A stretch of DNA of 64,000 nucleotides from Hirsutella rhossiliensis (taxonomy: Eukaryota > Ascomycota > Sordariomycetes > Hypocreales > Ophiocordycipitaceae): contig NW_025408673.1 in NCBI RefSeq assembly GCF_020360975.1, positions 248,001-312,000 on the forward strand, given 5' to 3'. The notes beneath the pieces are model-generated. The model was not told where the DNA came from, searched no databases, and worked only from the letters and a program-made list of their open reading frames with translations. The number at the start of each line of letters is the position of its first letter. Position 1 is the stretch's first letter. The translations under genes and the position numbers were made by a program. Below are positions 10,870 to 23,027 of this stretch, one piece after another.

Positions 10870-11563
10870 ACGATGGTGGGTGGAAACAGGAGCCACCCAG
10901 TTAGGCTCCGGCTTCTACGTCAACATTGCCGACGCCAAAAGTACGTTTACCCTAACGGCCAGCCGCACCCTCGAGGATCCACACGAAAGGAGAGATATTG
11001 CGGACCCTAGGAATTCTCCAACCACGCACAATGAAACGACTCCCACCGGGCTGAGCGAGCTTGAAACCGTCATCTCGGCCGCTCATGAAGAGGACCCCGA
11101 GCTACAGCAACGCGGACAATGACTATGGATCGATCCCGGTTCCCAATGAGGTCAACGCCTGCCCTCCTCGCGGGTTTAGGTTCGCTCTAAAGCTCGCGCA
11201 CGATGACCTTCGTGCAAAGACTAACATGTCAGCGGCTACGGGGAGCGCTCCGGGCCAAGCAGCTGATGGCGAGCATAAGACGGTGCGTCTGTTGCGTGGA
11301 AAGCAAACTGGATATGACGTGGTCACGGGCTCGGGCCTGAGCGGGTCGCCCGTGTTTATGACATACAGAGGCCACGAAACGGTCGTTTCCATCCAGTGGG
11401 ACCTCATCGTCGTATTGTGGCCTTCGAACCCGAGTCCTGACAGTGGCTCTCAGGAAAAAGTCCTCGAAATAGCTGCCACTAGCACCAAAGCGAACAGACA
11501 GAACAGTCAAGGAAGCGGGTGCGTTTCAGGTAGTCTGCAGTTCATCGACTTCCGGGGCTCATA
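10870..11563 (+). pseudogene. Trypsin-like (chymotrypsin-fold) serine protease relic
   Basis: Two frames carry pieces of one protease fold. About 10874-10985 reads WVETGATQLGSGFYVNI followed by LTASRTL, where a functional enzyme would have the LTA-[AG]-H-x catalytic histidine segment; here the His position is Arg or Thr. After a frame change, about 11170-11400 contains FALKLAHDDLRAKT and then GLSGSPVF (about 11334-11357), which fits the G-x-S-G-x-P nucleophile loop with Ser at about 11340. The frame runs to a stop at 11561-11563. The catalytic His loss plus the frame break make it non-functional. It lies 0.4 kb after the HET relic on the same strand. Family assignment rests on motif order, not on a search, and is tentative. 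Confidence 0.5.
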
Positions 11564-13265
11564 AGGTGAGCTCGTACAGAGCTCCGGCTCCGAGGGGATG
11601 GGTCGGACCACGGGAAAATCCCGTTTTAGGCTGCTCACGGGGGTTTCATTGGCGGCTGACAAGATGGTTTAGTTTCAAGACTTTTGCTTCCAAAGAGTCA
11701 ACGTCAGATGGGGAGTTGGTCCAGGAACGTCCAGCTGAAATGATGCTCATTGCGCTGGCTAACATGAACTGTGTCTCTAATGTAAACGGCCAACGCAAAG
11801 ACGGCGAGCCGATCTCACCCCTGTCCTACGCAAGATCGTGTTCCGTGCTGGTGGTGTGCCAGGTGTGGAAAACACGTATGTACGAGGCAGCCCAATCGAG
11901 CGCCATCTCGTGTATGTATCACATCTGTCTCCCGTCCATCCATCCCGACGCATCTACATGGTGATGCCTTCGATTGGCTCGAGAGTGCGTGTGTGTGCTT
12001 ACGCGTGCGTACGTCCCCGTATGCACAGCACGCCACGAGACGCCCACTTCCCTTCTTCGTCATCCCCGCCTCTTTTCCACAACTGAAACCCTTCCTCCAC
12101 GGTGGTGAACTTGCAACTGTAGAAGAAAATATGAAGCCTGTGCTGTGCACTGCATCTCGCATCACGCGCCGAGATACGCAAGCACAGAAGGTATGTCTCG
12201 CCTCCTCCCTTTCACTCTCTTCACCTGACCTCCACCCCTCCCCCTCCCCCCGCCTCTCCCATCCTTCATCTGCCCCAGCTGACGACTCGCTTCCAGGGTG
12301 CGCGGCGTGTGCGGGTGATGGGCGATGGGTGGTTGAAAAGGGGATGGGACGGCCAAAGAGGACCATGGATGGGCCTTGTCCCACAGGCTGAGAGTCCGGG
12401 ATCCGCAAACCCTGCGACGGCTGGCTGTACTTACGCGGCGCAGTCAATCAATGTGCGGCCTAGCAGCTCAAGACCAAGGTTCTGACGACGGCGCGCGGAT
12501 AAGGAACATGTACTGAAGGGGGCGGCCGAGGTCGCGCAGCTGTTAACGTGGACACAAGCCCTCCCCTCCCCTTGGCCTTTCAAGGCCTGCGGGTGATCGA
12601 CCGACTAGCTGCTCTAGCGCCCCGGTCTGGATCTCAACATCGCTGTGCCCGGCTCTAGTTGCTTGCCTGCCGAAGTGAAAATGCCTCGCACGAACCCCTC
12701 TCGACCGGTCTGCTGGGATGCCCGAGGCCACGCCGTTTCCCAGATATCCCAAGAGTCGCCGTGTGCTGCCCTCATTGCTTCTTGGGTAACCATGGAAGAA
12801 AAACCCTAGCTTTGTGTAGCTCCGTTAATAGTCGGCGCCTGCGTGACGCTTCCCTCCTTTTGTTCAGATTTGCTGCTCCTTGCCATGGCCTTCACTTGAA
12901 ATCAGTGGTGCCCAAGAGCCAGGATGGATTGATGAGAAACAACGACGACGATCGTGGTCGCCAGCCGATGCCTAAACGCCGATGCTGTAGGGTAATCATC
13001 CTCCGTCCCTCCATACATGCGCTCATGACGTCTTGTGTTTTCTTTCCTTTTCCCGTTGACAACATTGATAACACCCCGTCCATGAATCCGACCCATCAAC
13101 GCGCGCCAATGCCGCAAGAGAATAAAAATGACACGGAAAAAAGGAAGTTTTTGCCCCAATCTTCATCCGGGCCACATGCCATCGGCCCTGTGTTGAGATG
13201 CCTCCGTCTGCTGAGAAAGCATCGTCATTGGATGCAACCTGTCGCAAGCCAGGGCCGCTCAACAA
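11564..13265. other. Intergenic, no gene seen
   Basis: 1.7 kb between the protease relic and the otubain 3' end. It contains pyrimidine-rich stretches (about 12205-12300). No supported coding region. Confidence 0.4.
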
Positions 13266-15078
13266 CTAAAAGTCTCGCTCCTTCTTTCCCCTTTTCTTCC
13301 CCGCGGCTCGCCCGTCCACGTTTTCTTCCTCGGGACTCCATTCCTCGGGGTGGAAATCTGGGTTCCCGTAGTGTGCCCTGTTCCAGACGCTATTCTTGAA
13401 TGTGGTAGTCTTGACTTGAAAGGTCGATTCCCGAAAGGCGTTTTTGGATTCGTCATAATCCAGCTGCACCGGACTGAATCTGATGGGGTATCCGGCCGTC
13501 GATACCCCTCCGGCCGTCTGAACAAGAGGGGACCGCTTTGGCCCATCCATGCCTAAGCCACTGGCCGTCAAGGACGACGACATGGGGCCCAACGAGCCAG
13601 AGGGCGTCGGAGACTGGGCCGGTGCCGCGACTGACGTCTGCCGTGAGTGCGTTTGTTCTGTTGGTGTTCCCACGTCGTCGGCAAACGCAGGAGGCCACGA
13701 GCTCTGCTGCGTCGGCGAAAACGGCTCGCCCCCGATAGTGCGGGCGGCCGTCGGTGGTAGGGACAGCGACGATATGCTCGAGACGCCGGTGAGACCGGGA
13801 ATCATGGGTAGGGCCTCGTAATCCATGGTCGAGTAGGCACCTAAGGTGGAGCTGGTGCCCGCAATGCGCACGTTGTGGGATAGGCTCGAGAGGCGCTGGA
13901 CCAGCAGATCGGGGGATACCGGTGTGCGGTAGAGGATGTCGTAATGATCTGGACGATAGAGCAGGTAGATGGTGGGACCGGCGAGGGACGTTTCTTTGGC
14001 ACCTGTTTCGTCGGTAAAGCGGTGATGGTTGACCTGGCTGCCGGGGCTGCGGTCGAGGTAGGCGATCTCGAGGACAAAGTCGACTGGGGTGAGCAGGACG
14101 TTGACGAGGGCGACGATGCCGAGATGCTCGATCTCGCGGTTGGGCAACTCGATGGTCTGGCTGCAGTAGGAGAGGATGTTCTGACCATCGGGCACAAAAG
14201 GATCGTAGGTCGAGGCGTTGGCCTTGAGGTAGGTGGCGGCCAGCAAGCGCAGGTAGTAGATGAGACCACCCTCGACCGAGGCATCGTTCCAGCGCTGCAG
14301 CAGCAAGGTGTAGGCCACGTCGGGGGTTTCGAGGTTGAGGGCCAGCTCGCGCAGAAGGCCAGTCATTTCGTCGGCCCAATCCTCAAAGTAGGTGTAACCG
14401 CCGACAGTGGAAAGCCGGTGGTTGAGGCTCATGATGCGCGCCACCTCGCCCTCGATTTTGCCCTGGTCGCCCGAGTCGATGAGCTTCTCAAAGTACGAGA
14501 AGCCAATGGCTGCGGCGACTGGTCAATATGCGTGTACTTGGAAAGGCCGGAGGCGCGGCGCCCATTGGCCGGCGCAGGAACCGCCTTGGGCAGGCATTTG
14601 GGGGAGATGGGTTAAGTTTTGCGACGCGGGCCAAAGGGAAAGAATCGACGCACCTCGCCAGCCGCAGTTGCCATCGCCCTGGATTGGCCGGTAGTGCGAG
14701 TAAGTCCGGGGAAGGGCCTGAGAGGAGCAAGGGTCAGCAGCGTCGCAATGAACGTCAGCACCTCCTCTGTGCCGGGTCCGGCATCTCATCATGGTGGCGT
14801 TCTGCAGGCCGACTTTGCCAACCAAGTCCAATGAGAGGGGTCGAGAGAGAGGCACGTACCACGGTCTTCTCGACGTAGACTTGGTCGGCTTTGGCATACT
14901 CGCGGGCGATGTTGCTGCTGGGCGTCTTGTCGCCGACCAGAGGGCCCTGGACGGGTCAGCGTGGGCAGAGATGAATGTGGCGAGGGGGAGGAGGCTTACC
15001 TCGAGGACGGGCTGGTAGTCCTTGGCGGCCTCTTGCTGGGCGGCCATGTCGTGCTGGTCGTCCATGGCGGCTGCGACT

Positions 15079-15109
<31 letters not shown>

Positions 15110-15120
15110 AGCTGTAGGAG

Positions 15121-15160
<40 letters not shown>

Positions 15161-15488
15161 GCGGCCGATGCGGATGCGGATGCGGATGCGGGTGTTGGGG
15201 GTGGAAGTGGAGGTGGTGAGGCTGCTGGGGATGATGATGCGCGGTGAGGTGTTGCGGGTGCGATTGAGCCGGCGTCGACGGGATGGAGTTGCTGCTGTTG
15301 CCACTGCCATACAGGTAGCGCACGCTGCTCAGGTCGCTGGCGGCGGGCCTGGGAGCCGCTATGGCTTCGCTTCTAGTGGGACTGGCTCTGGCTGGCGGCG
15401 GTATGCCAAAGCCTAGCGCGAGACCGACGCCATTGGGAGGCACGAAGCACGGCGAGGACGCAAAAGGCGTGGGATGAGGATGAAACAT
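13266..15488 (-). CDS. Otubain-family ubiquitin thioesterase (peptidase C65) with low-complexity N-terminus, five exons
   Basis: Cysteine deubiquitinase of the OTU/otubain class. Minus-strand exons: 15488-15000, 14946-14860, 14717-14654 and 14509-13266, so four coding exons are resolved from the chosen ATG; an upstream ATG at 15653 is in frame, and a further 5' exon is possible. Introns 14947-14999, 14718-14859 and 14510-14653 all have GT-AG ends. Spliced length is about 627 residues. Residues 1-163 are low-complexity: a His-Pro repeat, 12 Gln in a row, then poly-Ala. The catalytic core follows: GPLVGDKTPSSNIAREYAKA, YSHYRPIQGDGNCGWR with Asp207 and Cys210, AIGFSYFEKL across the last intron, and YRPDHYDILY with the catalytic His near 402. 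Residues from about 430 to the end are a Ser/Pro/Thr-rich tail ending in a basic stretch. Most otubains are under 350 residues; the extra length is the two disordered ends. Confidence 0.87.
15078..15195. repeat. Triplet and hexamer repeats inside the otubain gene (GCG/GCT runs and GGATGC units)
   Basis: On the plus strand a run of GCG triplets (about 15078-15110) is followed by about 12 CTG triplets (about 15121-15159) and then by GATGCG hexamers (about 15168-15190). On the coding strand they encode poly-Ala, poly-Gln and a His-Pro repeat. Such runs change length by replication slippage. Confidence 0.85.
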
Positions 15489-18400
15489 GCCTCGCGCGTG
15501 CTCCTCGGTGAATTGTCGACGCCCGTCGTTTGGCTGGAACTGCGCTGCCAGAGGCGGAGAAAGAGTGTGTCTTGCGTGAGAGGGAGGGAGAGGGGGTTTT
15601 GGGTGGGAAACAGCAACCCCCGGCAGGCACCTTCTGTGTCCCGCTGCTGCCAAGGTTACTCTTGCCTGCTTGCGTTGCTGGATAGTGCAGATGGCAGCTG
15701 CGGTCGGGTAGCTCTTGCTCTTTAGCTTGGCCTGGGTGTAAAAAAGAAATGGCGGAAGGTGGTGCGACTCGGCAGCCTATAACAGAAGGAAGCAGGCTGT
15801 TTGGCTCTTCCCCAAAGTCCCCAAGGTGGATGAAAAGACCGGACAGGGTAGGTAGCGCTTGCAGTTCCTCATCAGCTATCTTTGCGGCTGCTCTCTCTCG
15901 CTCCCTCTCTCTCTCTGCAACTTCAACACAGGCCGGGCGACCTCGTCCTTTTCTGTCGCCGCTCGACCCTTTTCCCTCGTCTTCGCTGTTCCCCGCTCCC
16001 CCTTCTCGTGTTCTCTCACCTTGCAAGGTTACTTTGTACACTTTGTTGTGCCGATATAGGTGGAATCCCAGGGCCAAGCCGTCAGATTAGCGAGCTTGGG
16101 CAGAAATAATAAGGAGCATATGCAAAGCAATATCTGAAGAATGCGGGAAAAGAGCGTCCAGGGGAATGGATGGGATAAAAAGCAACATGAAAAGAGTCGC
16201 ATTGGCTGGCGAGCCGAAGTCAGCGCCGGAGACGTGGCCAGCGCCGGAGCTGAGATGGAGCTGATGGAGCTGGAGGCACCCGCTCATAGTCGACAGCAAC
16301 GATTGATCCACTATCGAACCTGGGGCATCATGCGAGGGCACTCGCCGGGCGGCTGCCAGGGCAGGGGGCCGTTGATGAGCCGGGGCCTGGGTTTGTAAGC
16401 CTGCAATATGTGGCAAGTCAAGATCTCTGATGCTTGCGGCTGGCTGGCTGCCCCCCCTCCCCCCTTGATGCATGTGTCGATTTGACAAGCGAGCCTTGAT
16501 GACAAGCAGACCGATCGGCAGTGTACAGGAGGGGGGAGCACCAGGCCCTTGGGCAAGGAAGGGCCCTTTGCTCCCCGTTTTCTCGAATCCGAGACCCAAG
16601 ACGTGGCGTTCCTCTGCGTGGCGTCATGTACATATGACTGTCCTCCCAGGACCCCGGCACGGCACGGGACAGGGCGGGACAGGCCAGAGCAACTCGGTTC
16701 AGGGACCGCAAGTGGCCTTCACTTCCCTGGCTCGCAGTGACGGGCGAGCGGGGCCCGAAGATACGCGGACATGACGGGCTCGGAAGGACACAAGGAAAGA
16801 GAAAGAGCGCGAGAGAAAGAGGGGGGGAGACAAGGGGAAAGAGAAAGATAGTCTGTGTTACGGTAAGAAACAAGCAGGGCCTGGAGCGAGGGTACGGATG
16901 GAGTCTCCCTCCCCATAAAAACGCACGACAGACACATGAGCGGCAAAGTATTGGCCCAATTTCGGATGGAGTCGAGAGGCAGAGAGCGAGAGCACGCTGC
17001 ATACTATTACTCATGGGCACATGCATACATCCGGCATCCGGGCTGTCCTCTCAACTGTAACAGCGAATACTATCGAGCGCTCCTCGATCCCGGAGCGCCG
17101 CGTGCCTCGAGCGCACTGCATGTGCGGGCGCACCTGGAAAGACATGGCACCTTTTACAGACGACATGTATGTATGTGTGAGCCCGGAGAGCACACATCAT
17201 CAAGCCAATATGTGCCCCGTCTTGGCCGTTGCAAGCTACACATGTAAGTCGTCCCGGTGGAGATGGGGTGGGTATGATGCGTGCAAGTACACCTGATGTG
17301 GCCTTCGTCAACGCTCCGTCTACCGCTTGCCCGGCCGGCACGTCCCGTTCATTTCCCCCTCCTCCCTCCCCCTTCCCCTGACGTGCTTGAAGTCGTCGGC
17401 TCCCGCCACGAGACCAAGACGATGCGGACGGCCGGAAAGACGGACACTCGACCGGCCAACGGCATCAAGGTGGAATTAACCATCCGCCGCGGTGCTTATT
17501 GCATGCAATACATATCATACATGTAGCAAGGGCAATGACGCACGAGCAGCTTGCTGCCATGGCCGGCTCACACCCACCCCTTGGGAACGGTATGCACGAA
17601 CCCGAGCCGCCCTCAGCCGTGTGCGCCCTTGTGCTTGTGCGTGCGTGCGTGTCTTCGGCAGCGAAGAGGTTGAGGAACAACCGCCTACCCCGCCCCATCA
17701 ATACATGTAGGCAGACTACTCTGTGTGTGATGGATACGTGGGAGCATGTGCCTACATGCGGGTTCCTCACTCACTGTGACTTGATCTACCATGCCCATGC
17801 CCGGTTCAAAGACGAAGAGGAGGCGGGGAGGCTAAAGAGAACTAAATCTTGGAGAAACGAGAATGAAGGGGGACAGATGAGTTGGGTATCTAGGTTGCAA
17901 CTTGCCGGGATACGTGCAGTTGATGACCAGGAACATCAAGCAAGCTGGAATCCCCGGACAAGGATGGTTGGGCTTGGTAGAGCCGACTCTTGGCTCCGTC
18001 AGCCTCCGATTGATTCATTGTTTGCTGGTCCAGTCAGCAGCAGCAGTAGCGGTCCGCCGGAGCGGTGCGCAACGGCCCTCGCCCTCGCCCTCCCCCCTCC
18101 TTTCTCCCCCTCCCCCCTGGTCGAAGACTGGGCGTCCTCTCATAACACAAGACGGATGCATCGACAGCGTCGCGCCGGACCGGACTTGCCAGCTGCGGCC
18201 GTTGCTGGCTAGCTTCCCGGACAAGTCACGAGTCTCGGGTCACACACCCGCGCAAACAAGGCAAGACATGTGTATAGCAGCCGGTGGTGTTGGCCAGTTA
18301 CCACCGAGCCTTCACTGCTAACCCAGCCAGGGGGCCCTTTAGGGTAGATGGCATGCAGCTGAGATACACGACACTAAACATACACGAATAGATCTTGGCC

Positions 18401-20930
18401 TTCTAGCCGAGACATGGCAAAAGGCATGCACTCTATTTCAGTGCCAGGGACTTTTACATGTCCGGAGCCCTTCGACACATTCATCCATTCGGGTTTGTAT
18501 GAAACAGGCCTATGAAAAGCGGCCAACTGATTCACGCTGAATGTTCATCCTTGTCTTTGGAGTGTTGCCACAGAACAACAAGCAACATCGCAGCAGGCCA
18601 GATATCCTGTTCTGAACCGTTGCCATACAAGAAACACCCCAAACGTCCATCACTCCGTTTAAGTTGTTGCTATCCGTCTCGGTGCTTTGCGTTTATTGCA
18701 ACGAGTCTATTGCCATGTCGCCGAGGTGCCCAAGCATCTCCCTCCTCGCTAGCATCACCACGCTGTCCTCGCGATCCAGTAAAACCTTCGCGTTGCGACC
18801 CTGGTCTCAACTCCGTCGTCCGCTGCCACCAGTTACTCGCCCCGACGCCGACAAGTTAGTCGAGCCCCTTCGAGCCCAGACTCAAGCCCAGTGCATCATC
18901 GCCAAAGCAAGCATACATGCTAAGGCCCCAGACCGCCAGCTACCTTCATCCGGACTAGGGCGGTTGATGCCGATCCGGAGAGCATCCATCAGCCGCTCCT
19001 GCACGATGGAGAGATCCTTGTCGCGCGACAGGTGATCAGGGCAGGGTGCGAGTGGTTTCGACGTCGATCACAGAGCATGGGAGATTTGGCTTGTGGCGGC
19101 ACTGAGTCTTGGGTCGGGTTCTCGGCTTCATGGTTGTGCATGTCCGGCATAGACGGCCGTCGAGCTTCCCCAGCAGCTGATGAGGAAGAAGTCTAGACTA
19201 TCATCCCAGGCTTCCTCCTGCAGATTCCGAGATTCTCGGATCTCGGGGCTAGCCTCCTCGTCGTATTGAAAGCACCGGCAGCATAAGCGTGTCGTCATTT
19301 GCCATCGTGTTGGCTCTACTTTGGCCAACTACATTCGTCTTCGGCCCTTATTTTTCAGCATCTTCTCCTTGAAATGAACGGATTCATGGAGAAAGCAGGT
19401 CTCGAGGGCCACGCAGCGATGGCGATGGCGCAAGCTGCACCTCTCGCCTCACGTCCGCCAGACCTGCAACGTTGCGCCCATGGCTTTAGGACTCGGGCTC
19501 CAAACAAAGTTCTGATCCGCGGACGAGTTGCCGGCAGAGCGGCGACGATCCTTCCGCCATGCTGTGCGCCATGCATGTGGCGAAATGCTTCAGCCATCTT
19601 CAGTTCTGGGCCGGCAACAGGCGGTGCTGCACATGTGCGCTGGCTTGATGTATCCCTGCCGGTGATACTCAGCCAAAGTCTCCGTCTTTCTTCAAGCGCC
19701 CTTATGTCAGCTCCAGTCGACTTTGTAGACTTTCGGTTGCGAAGAGGGTATTGGTGAATTGTTGGAATGTCACGGTTTCCTTGGGTTGAGATCGGGACGG
19801 AGTTTTTGATCATGGCAGCCCAATGTCGACGCCACGAACACAGATGGCTTGCATCGTTTCGGCAAGGAAACTCGTGTTGGGAGAACGCAAGATGCTTTGA
19901 CATGTGCCCAACGCCGAGGGAGTCGATTGCCGTCAGACTGGTGACCAAGAGGCTGGCGACCCCAAGCTCACCTCATATGGGAGGAACTTGATGGGAGAAA
20001 GTTCTCATCCATGTGACAAAGTAAGCACCACAGTAATCCATTACGCCGGCTTTGGCCTTGAAGAGTCCAGCAGACGATCTTACTGGGGCTATGACCCCTG
20101 AAGCCTAGCCAGCCGGCCAAAAGCTTGACTTGCATCAACAAACTTGGCCCACGAGATTCAGAAGCCCTCATTCTCGAAGAGGCATGCTATTGAATTCTGG
20201 GGCCTATGATACAGAAACACAACGTCGCAGTCGGAACTTACCGGCTTCGCTAGTAACGCCGCCCCAGACAATCTAAGTCGGGAAAATTCATATTCCTTGA
20301 CAGGCAGTTTACGTGTCCGGCTGGCAGCACGCGTCCCATGTTCGAGTGTGACTCTGCGTCGCCTTACGGGACGTGTTGGACATGCATCAACCTTAGACGC
20401 TATAACAGTGCGCCCGCATTTAGCTACAGCAGTATCTGACAAGCATCTATTTGTTGATAGAACAGTCACGAATGTGAAGCTTCCCCCGTCTTACGCCTTC
20501 CATGCTTACAAGGGACTGGACAGTTACGGCGTGCTTATATGCAGTACTTGCTCTATGAAGTTATGAACTAAGTATCGGGATTTGAATTTCGTAAGGCGAT
20601 CGAGAAGCCGGCTTTGGCATCATTTCATGGGGGACATGCAGCCCTCTCACGACAGGCACATGATTCTTATCGGGCTCTCTCGGCCACTGGCGGTCGCCCA
20701 TTCTTCTCCGCTCATGTTGTTGATTTTGAGCGGGGCTGTATCCATCTACATCTCTTTCTCCTCGTACCTCGTTTCGACGCTGTGGGATTCATTGCCAAGA
20801 AGCACACCATCGCTACAGCCCCAAACATTCTTGTCTGCGTATCGATACTTGCCTGGACCTACAAGCTTCCCTAGGACTGAACCGAGGGGCAGCCCAGTGA
20901 CACTCACCAAGAGATTCGACATTTCCCGTC
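15489..20930. other. Long non-coding stretch, no gene supported
   Basis: 5.4 kb between the otubain start and the next candidate gene. It begins with the otubain promoter and 5' UTR, containing a CT-rich microsatellite around 15890-15920, and has a purine-rich GA stretch around 16795-16855. Open frames up to about 235 codons occur on both strands but overlap each other, carry Arg/Pro/Ser/His-rich composition and contain no domain I recognise. TpG and CpA occur at normal levels, so this is not RIPped. Unrecognised small or non-coding genes cannot be excluded. Confidence 0.4.
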
Positions 20931-21280
20931 ATGCCTGACACGGACGCACAAACGCCCGAGGACATGGAGATTGAGAGGATGGAGAGGGCGATTGATGAAT
21001 CAATCGTCTGGATCAACGAAAAGGAGTCGGTGATGCAAGAACTCGTAGCATACATCGAATCGCTCCCGGAGGACGCGAGGGAGCGCATATCGAGCAGCGC
21101 TTCTAGCTCGAAAAAGCGAAGGGGCATACGGGAGGATTCTAGGCGAATCGGGAATTGTCATTGTACAACAGGAGATTGGTCGAGATGAGAGAGGCCATCA
21201 GATTGCAATGGCTGAAGCTGGATGACTTGAAGGAGCAGAAACGAAGGTTACAGCAACAACAAGTCGCTAGTTCGACCTAG
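20931..21280 (+). CDS. Possible small coiled-coil protein, broken or mis-spliced
   Basis: I do not recognise a family. From an ATG at 20931 the frame encodes an acidic, heptad-like stretch (MEIERMERAIDESIVWINEKE) up to about residue 62, a Ser-rich and basic linker, then a non-coding-looking tail to the stop at 21188. From about 21160 a different frame encodes a second helical stretch (EMREAIRLQWLKLDDLKEQK, then Gln-rich) with a stop at 21278-21280. The two halves read like one coiled-coil protein of about 115 residues interrupted by a single-base frameshift or an unannotated intron; no convincing GT-AG pair joins them. It converges on the kinase gene whose stop is at 21267, so the 3' ends overlap by 14 bp, which lowers confidence that both are real. 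Confidence 0.3.
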
Positions 21281-22832
21281 TTAGACCTAGTTTCCGTTCC
21301 AATTCGCGTCCCTTAGCTAACCACTCTCTAAGCTTTTGGGATTCCTCATCTTCGACGAACAAGCCGTTGTCTTTCAAGTACTGAGTATAGCGTTTAGAAA
21401 TATCTATGCGCCGTTGTACTTCAATGGCGAGAGCCCCGTTTTCGTCATCTTTGAAAAACTTAGCAACCACCTTGTCACGGGGTTCCAGGAATAGTCCCGG
21501 ATAGATGAAAGTGTAGAAGACATGAAGAAGACTAGAGGGATGACGAAGAATCTGGGCCATGGGCAAAGTAAGTTTCTGGTCAAAGTCCCAGTCGTGCAGC
21601 AGCTGCTCGTAGTCGCGAGAGGTTCCGCCCTTTGCGTGTAGAACGTCGCGGAATTCGGAAAACATGTCGAGCGAAATTCCGTGGATTGGTTCAAGAGCGT
21701 GGCCCGTGATCCACAACGGCGGTGTGAAGAACTGTCGGGGGACTGTGCTTGCCCACTCCCAGTCGATGACACCTCGGATACGGAAGTCGTCATCAATGAT
21801 GATGTTGGCGCATCTCAGATCCGTGTGAGTCAGGACAAAGGGCCCATCATCCCACCGGGCGTCGACGACATTGGGGACCTGCTTCTCTAGGCTGTCGAGT
21901 GCGAATATTTCGAGCTCGGCCGTCTGACGAGATAGCTCCTCGGTGGGCAACCGGTATGTTTCTGACAGTACATTGCAGTTCTGATGAACAAGCTGTGTTG
22001 CAGAATTGAAGGTCGCTCGGGGAGCCCCTTTCCCCTGAATCTGGAGCTCGTTGATGGTTACGGAAAGGAAGTTGCCTACGACAGGCTCCGACCCGCCTTT
22101 GAAATTTGGCATCAACGAGCCCGCCACAGGAAACTCTAGCCTCCGTAGCTGCGCGAGGACGTCGATGAGGTCTGAATAGAAGTGATTTCGACGCTCCCGG
22201 GTGGCCTTGACAAGACTCTTCATATCTAGTGACCGGCCAGAGACCCAGTCAATAATGAGGAATGCCTGCGTCGCAGAGCCGCAGTTGATCATTCGGCTCC
22301 GTCCGTACGCATGGATACGGGGGACGGGAATTTTAGTATGACTCTCTATATACCTAGAAACCGAGCCAAGTCAGTCAATACGAGGAAACCAGGATACAGG
22401 AGCCACGTACCGCATTGTGGCAACCTCGCTCTGGAGCTTCTCCCAGACATTGTAGATCGCTGGCTCAATGGGAATCCTCACGACCCATTTGGTGCCAGTG
22501 GTGTAAAAATGGACAAAGAAACAAACGTTGAAGCTGCCCCGGGCCGAGTTGATGATGCGGCAGGGCTTTTGGTGGTTATAGCGAGACGCCAGGGCACAGA
22601 CGGCGTCCCGGTCTATCGAGCTGATGAATTCCTCTTCCCTGGTCTTAAGTTGCTCTGAGGTGAGAGGAGGGGGAGGGTCTGCGACAAGGCGCAGGATTGC
22701 CCTCCATGCACGAGAAGCGCGGGCGATACATGACACCCAATGCCTCCGAATAAAGTGGAATACCACGAGTAGCATTCCCGGTCCGGCCGTGCTTGGTTTA
22801 ACAGGGGCGTGCTGGGGGGAAACAGGACGCAC
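21267..22832 (-). CDS. Aminoglycoside phosphotransferase (APH)-fold kinase, two exons
   Basis: Kinase-like fold protein of the fungal APH superfamily, which phosphorylates small molecules; the substrate is unknown and antibiotic resistance should not be assumed. Exons 22832-22411 and 22353-21267 are joined across a 57-bp intron (22354-22410, GTACGT...TAG, branch CTGAC), giving MRYIESHTKIPVPRIHAYG, the expected hinge segment. Length is about 502 residues. Motifs: the catalytic loop HTDLRCANIII (His317, Asp319, Asn324) and the metal-binding IDWEWAS (Asp338). An N-lobe strand with WVVRIP (near residue 120) can hold the ATP-binding Lys or Arg; here it reads Arg rather than the usual Lys. A first-exon stretch (about residues 20-45) is hydrophobic and Arg-rich and may not be a true part of the protein; the ATG at 22832 is the most upstream one. 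The gene abuts the RIPped block that begins about 100-200 bp beyond its start. Confidence 0.83.
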
Positions 22833-23027
22833 GGAGGCTGATGGCGATGCAAAGGACAGCGGAATACGGTTTCGGATAAATATTGGCTAGGCCTGATCAG
22901 CCGACTAGTCACGTGAGTAGACTGCATACAATCTCACTAGTAGAACAAAGCTATGCCGGGGATACAGTTCTAGTTTATTCGTCTTGGATAGGACTAGACT
23001 TAAAAATACCTATAGGTATTTACTTAT

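Noticed and set aside
15078..15195. Triplet repeats considered as an intergenic microsatellite
   Set aside because: They lie in the coding frame of the otubain gene and encode Ala, Gln and His-Pro runs.
17499..18212. 237-codon open frame in the long intergenic region
   Set aside because: No recognisable domain, overlaps equally long frames, low-complexity composition and no intron logic.
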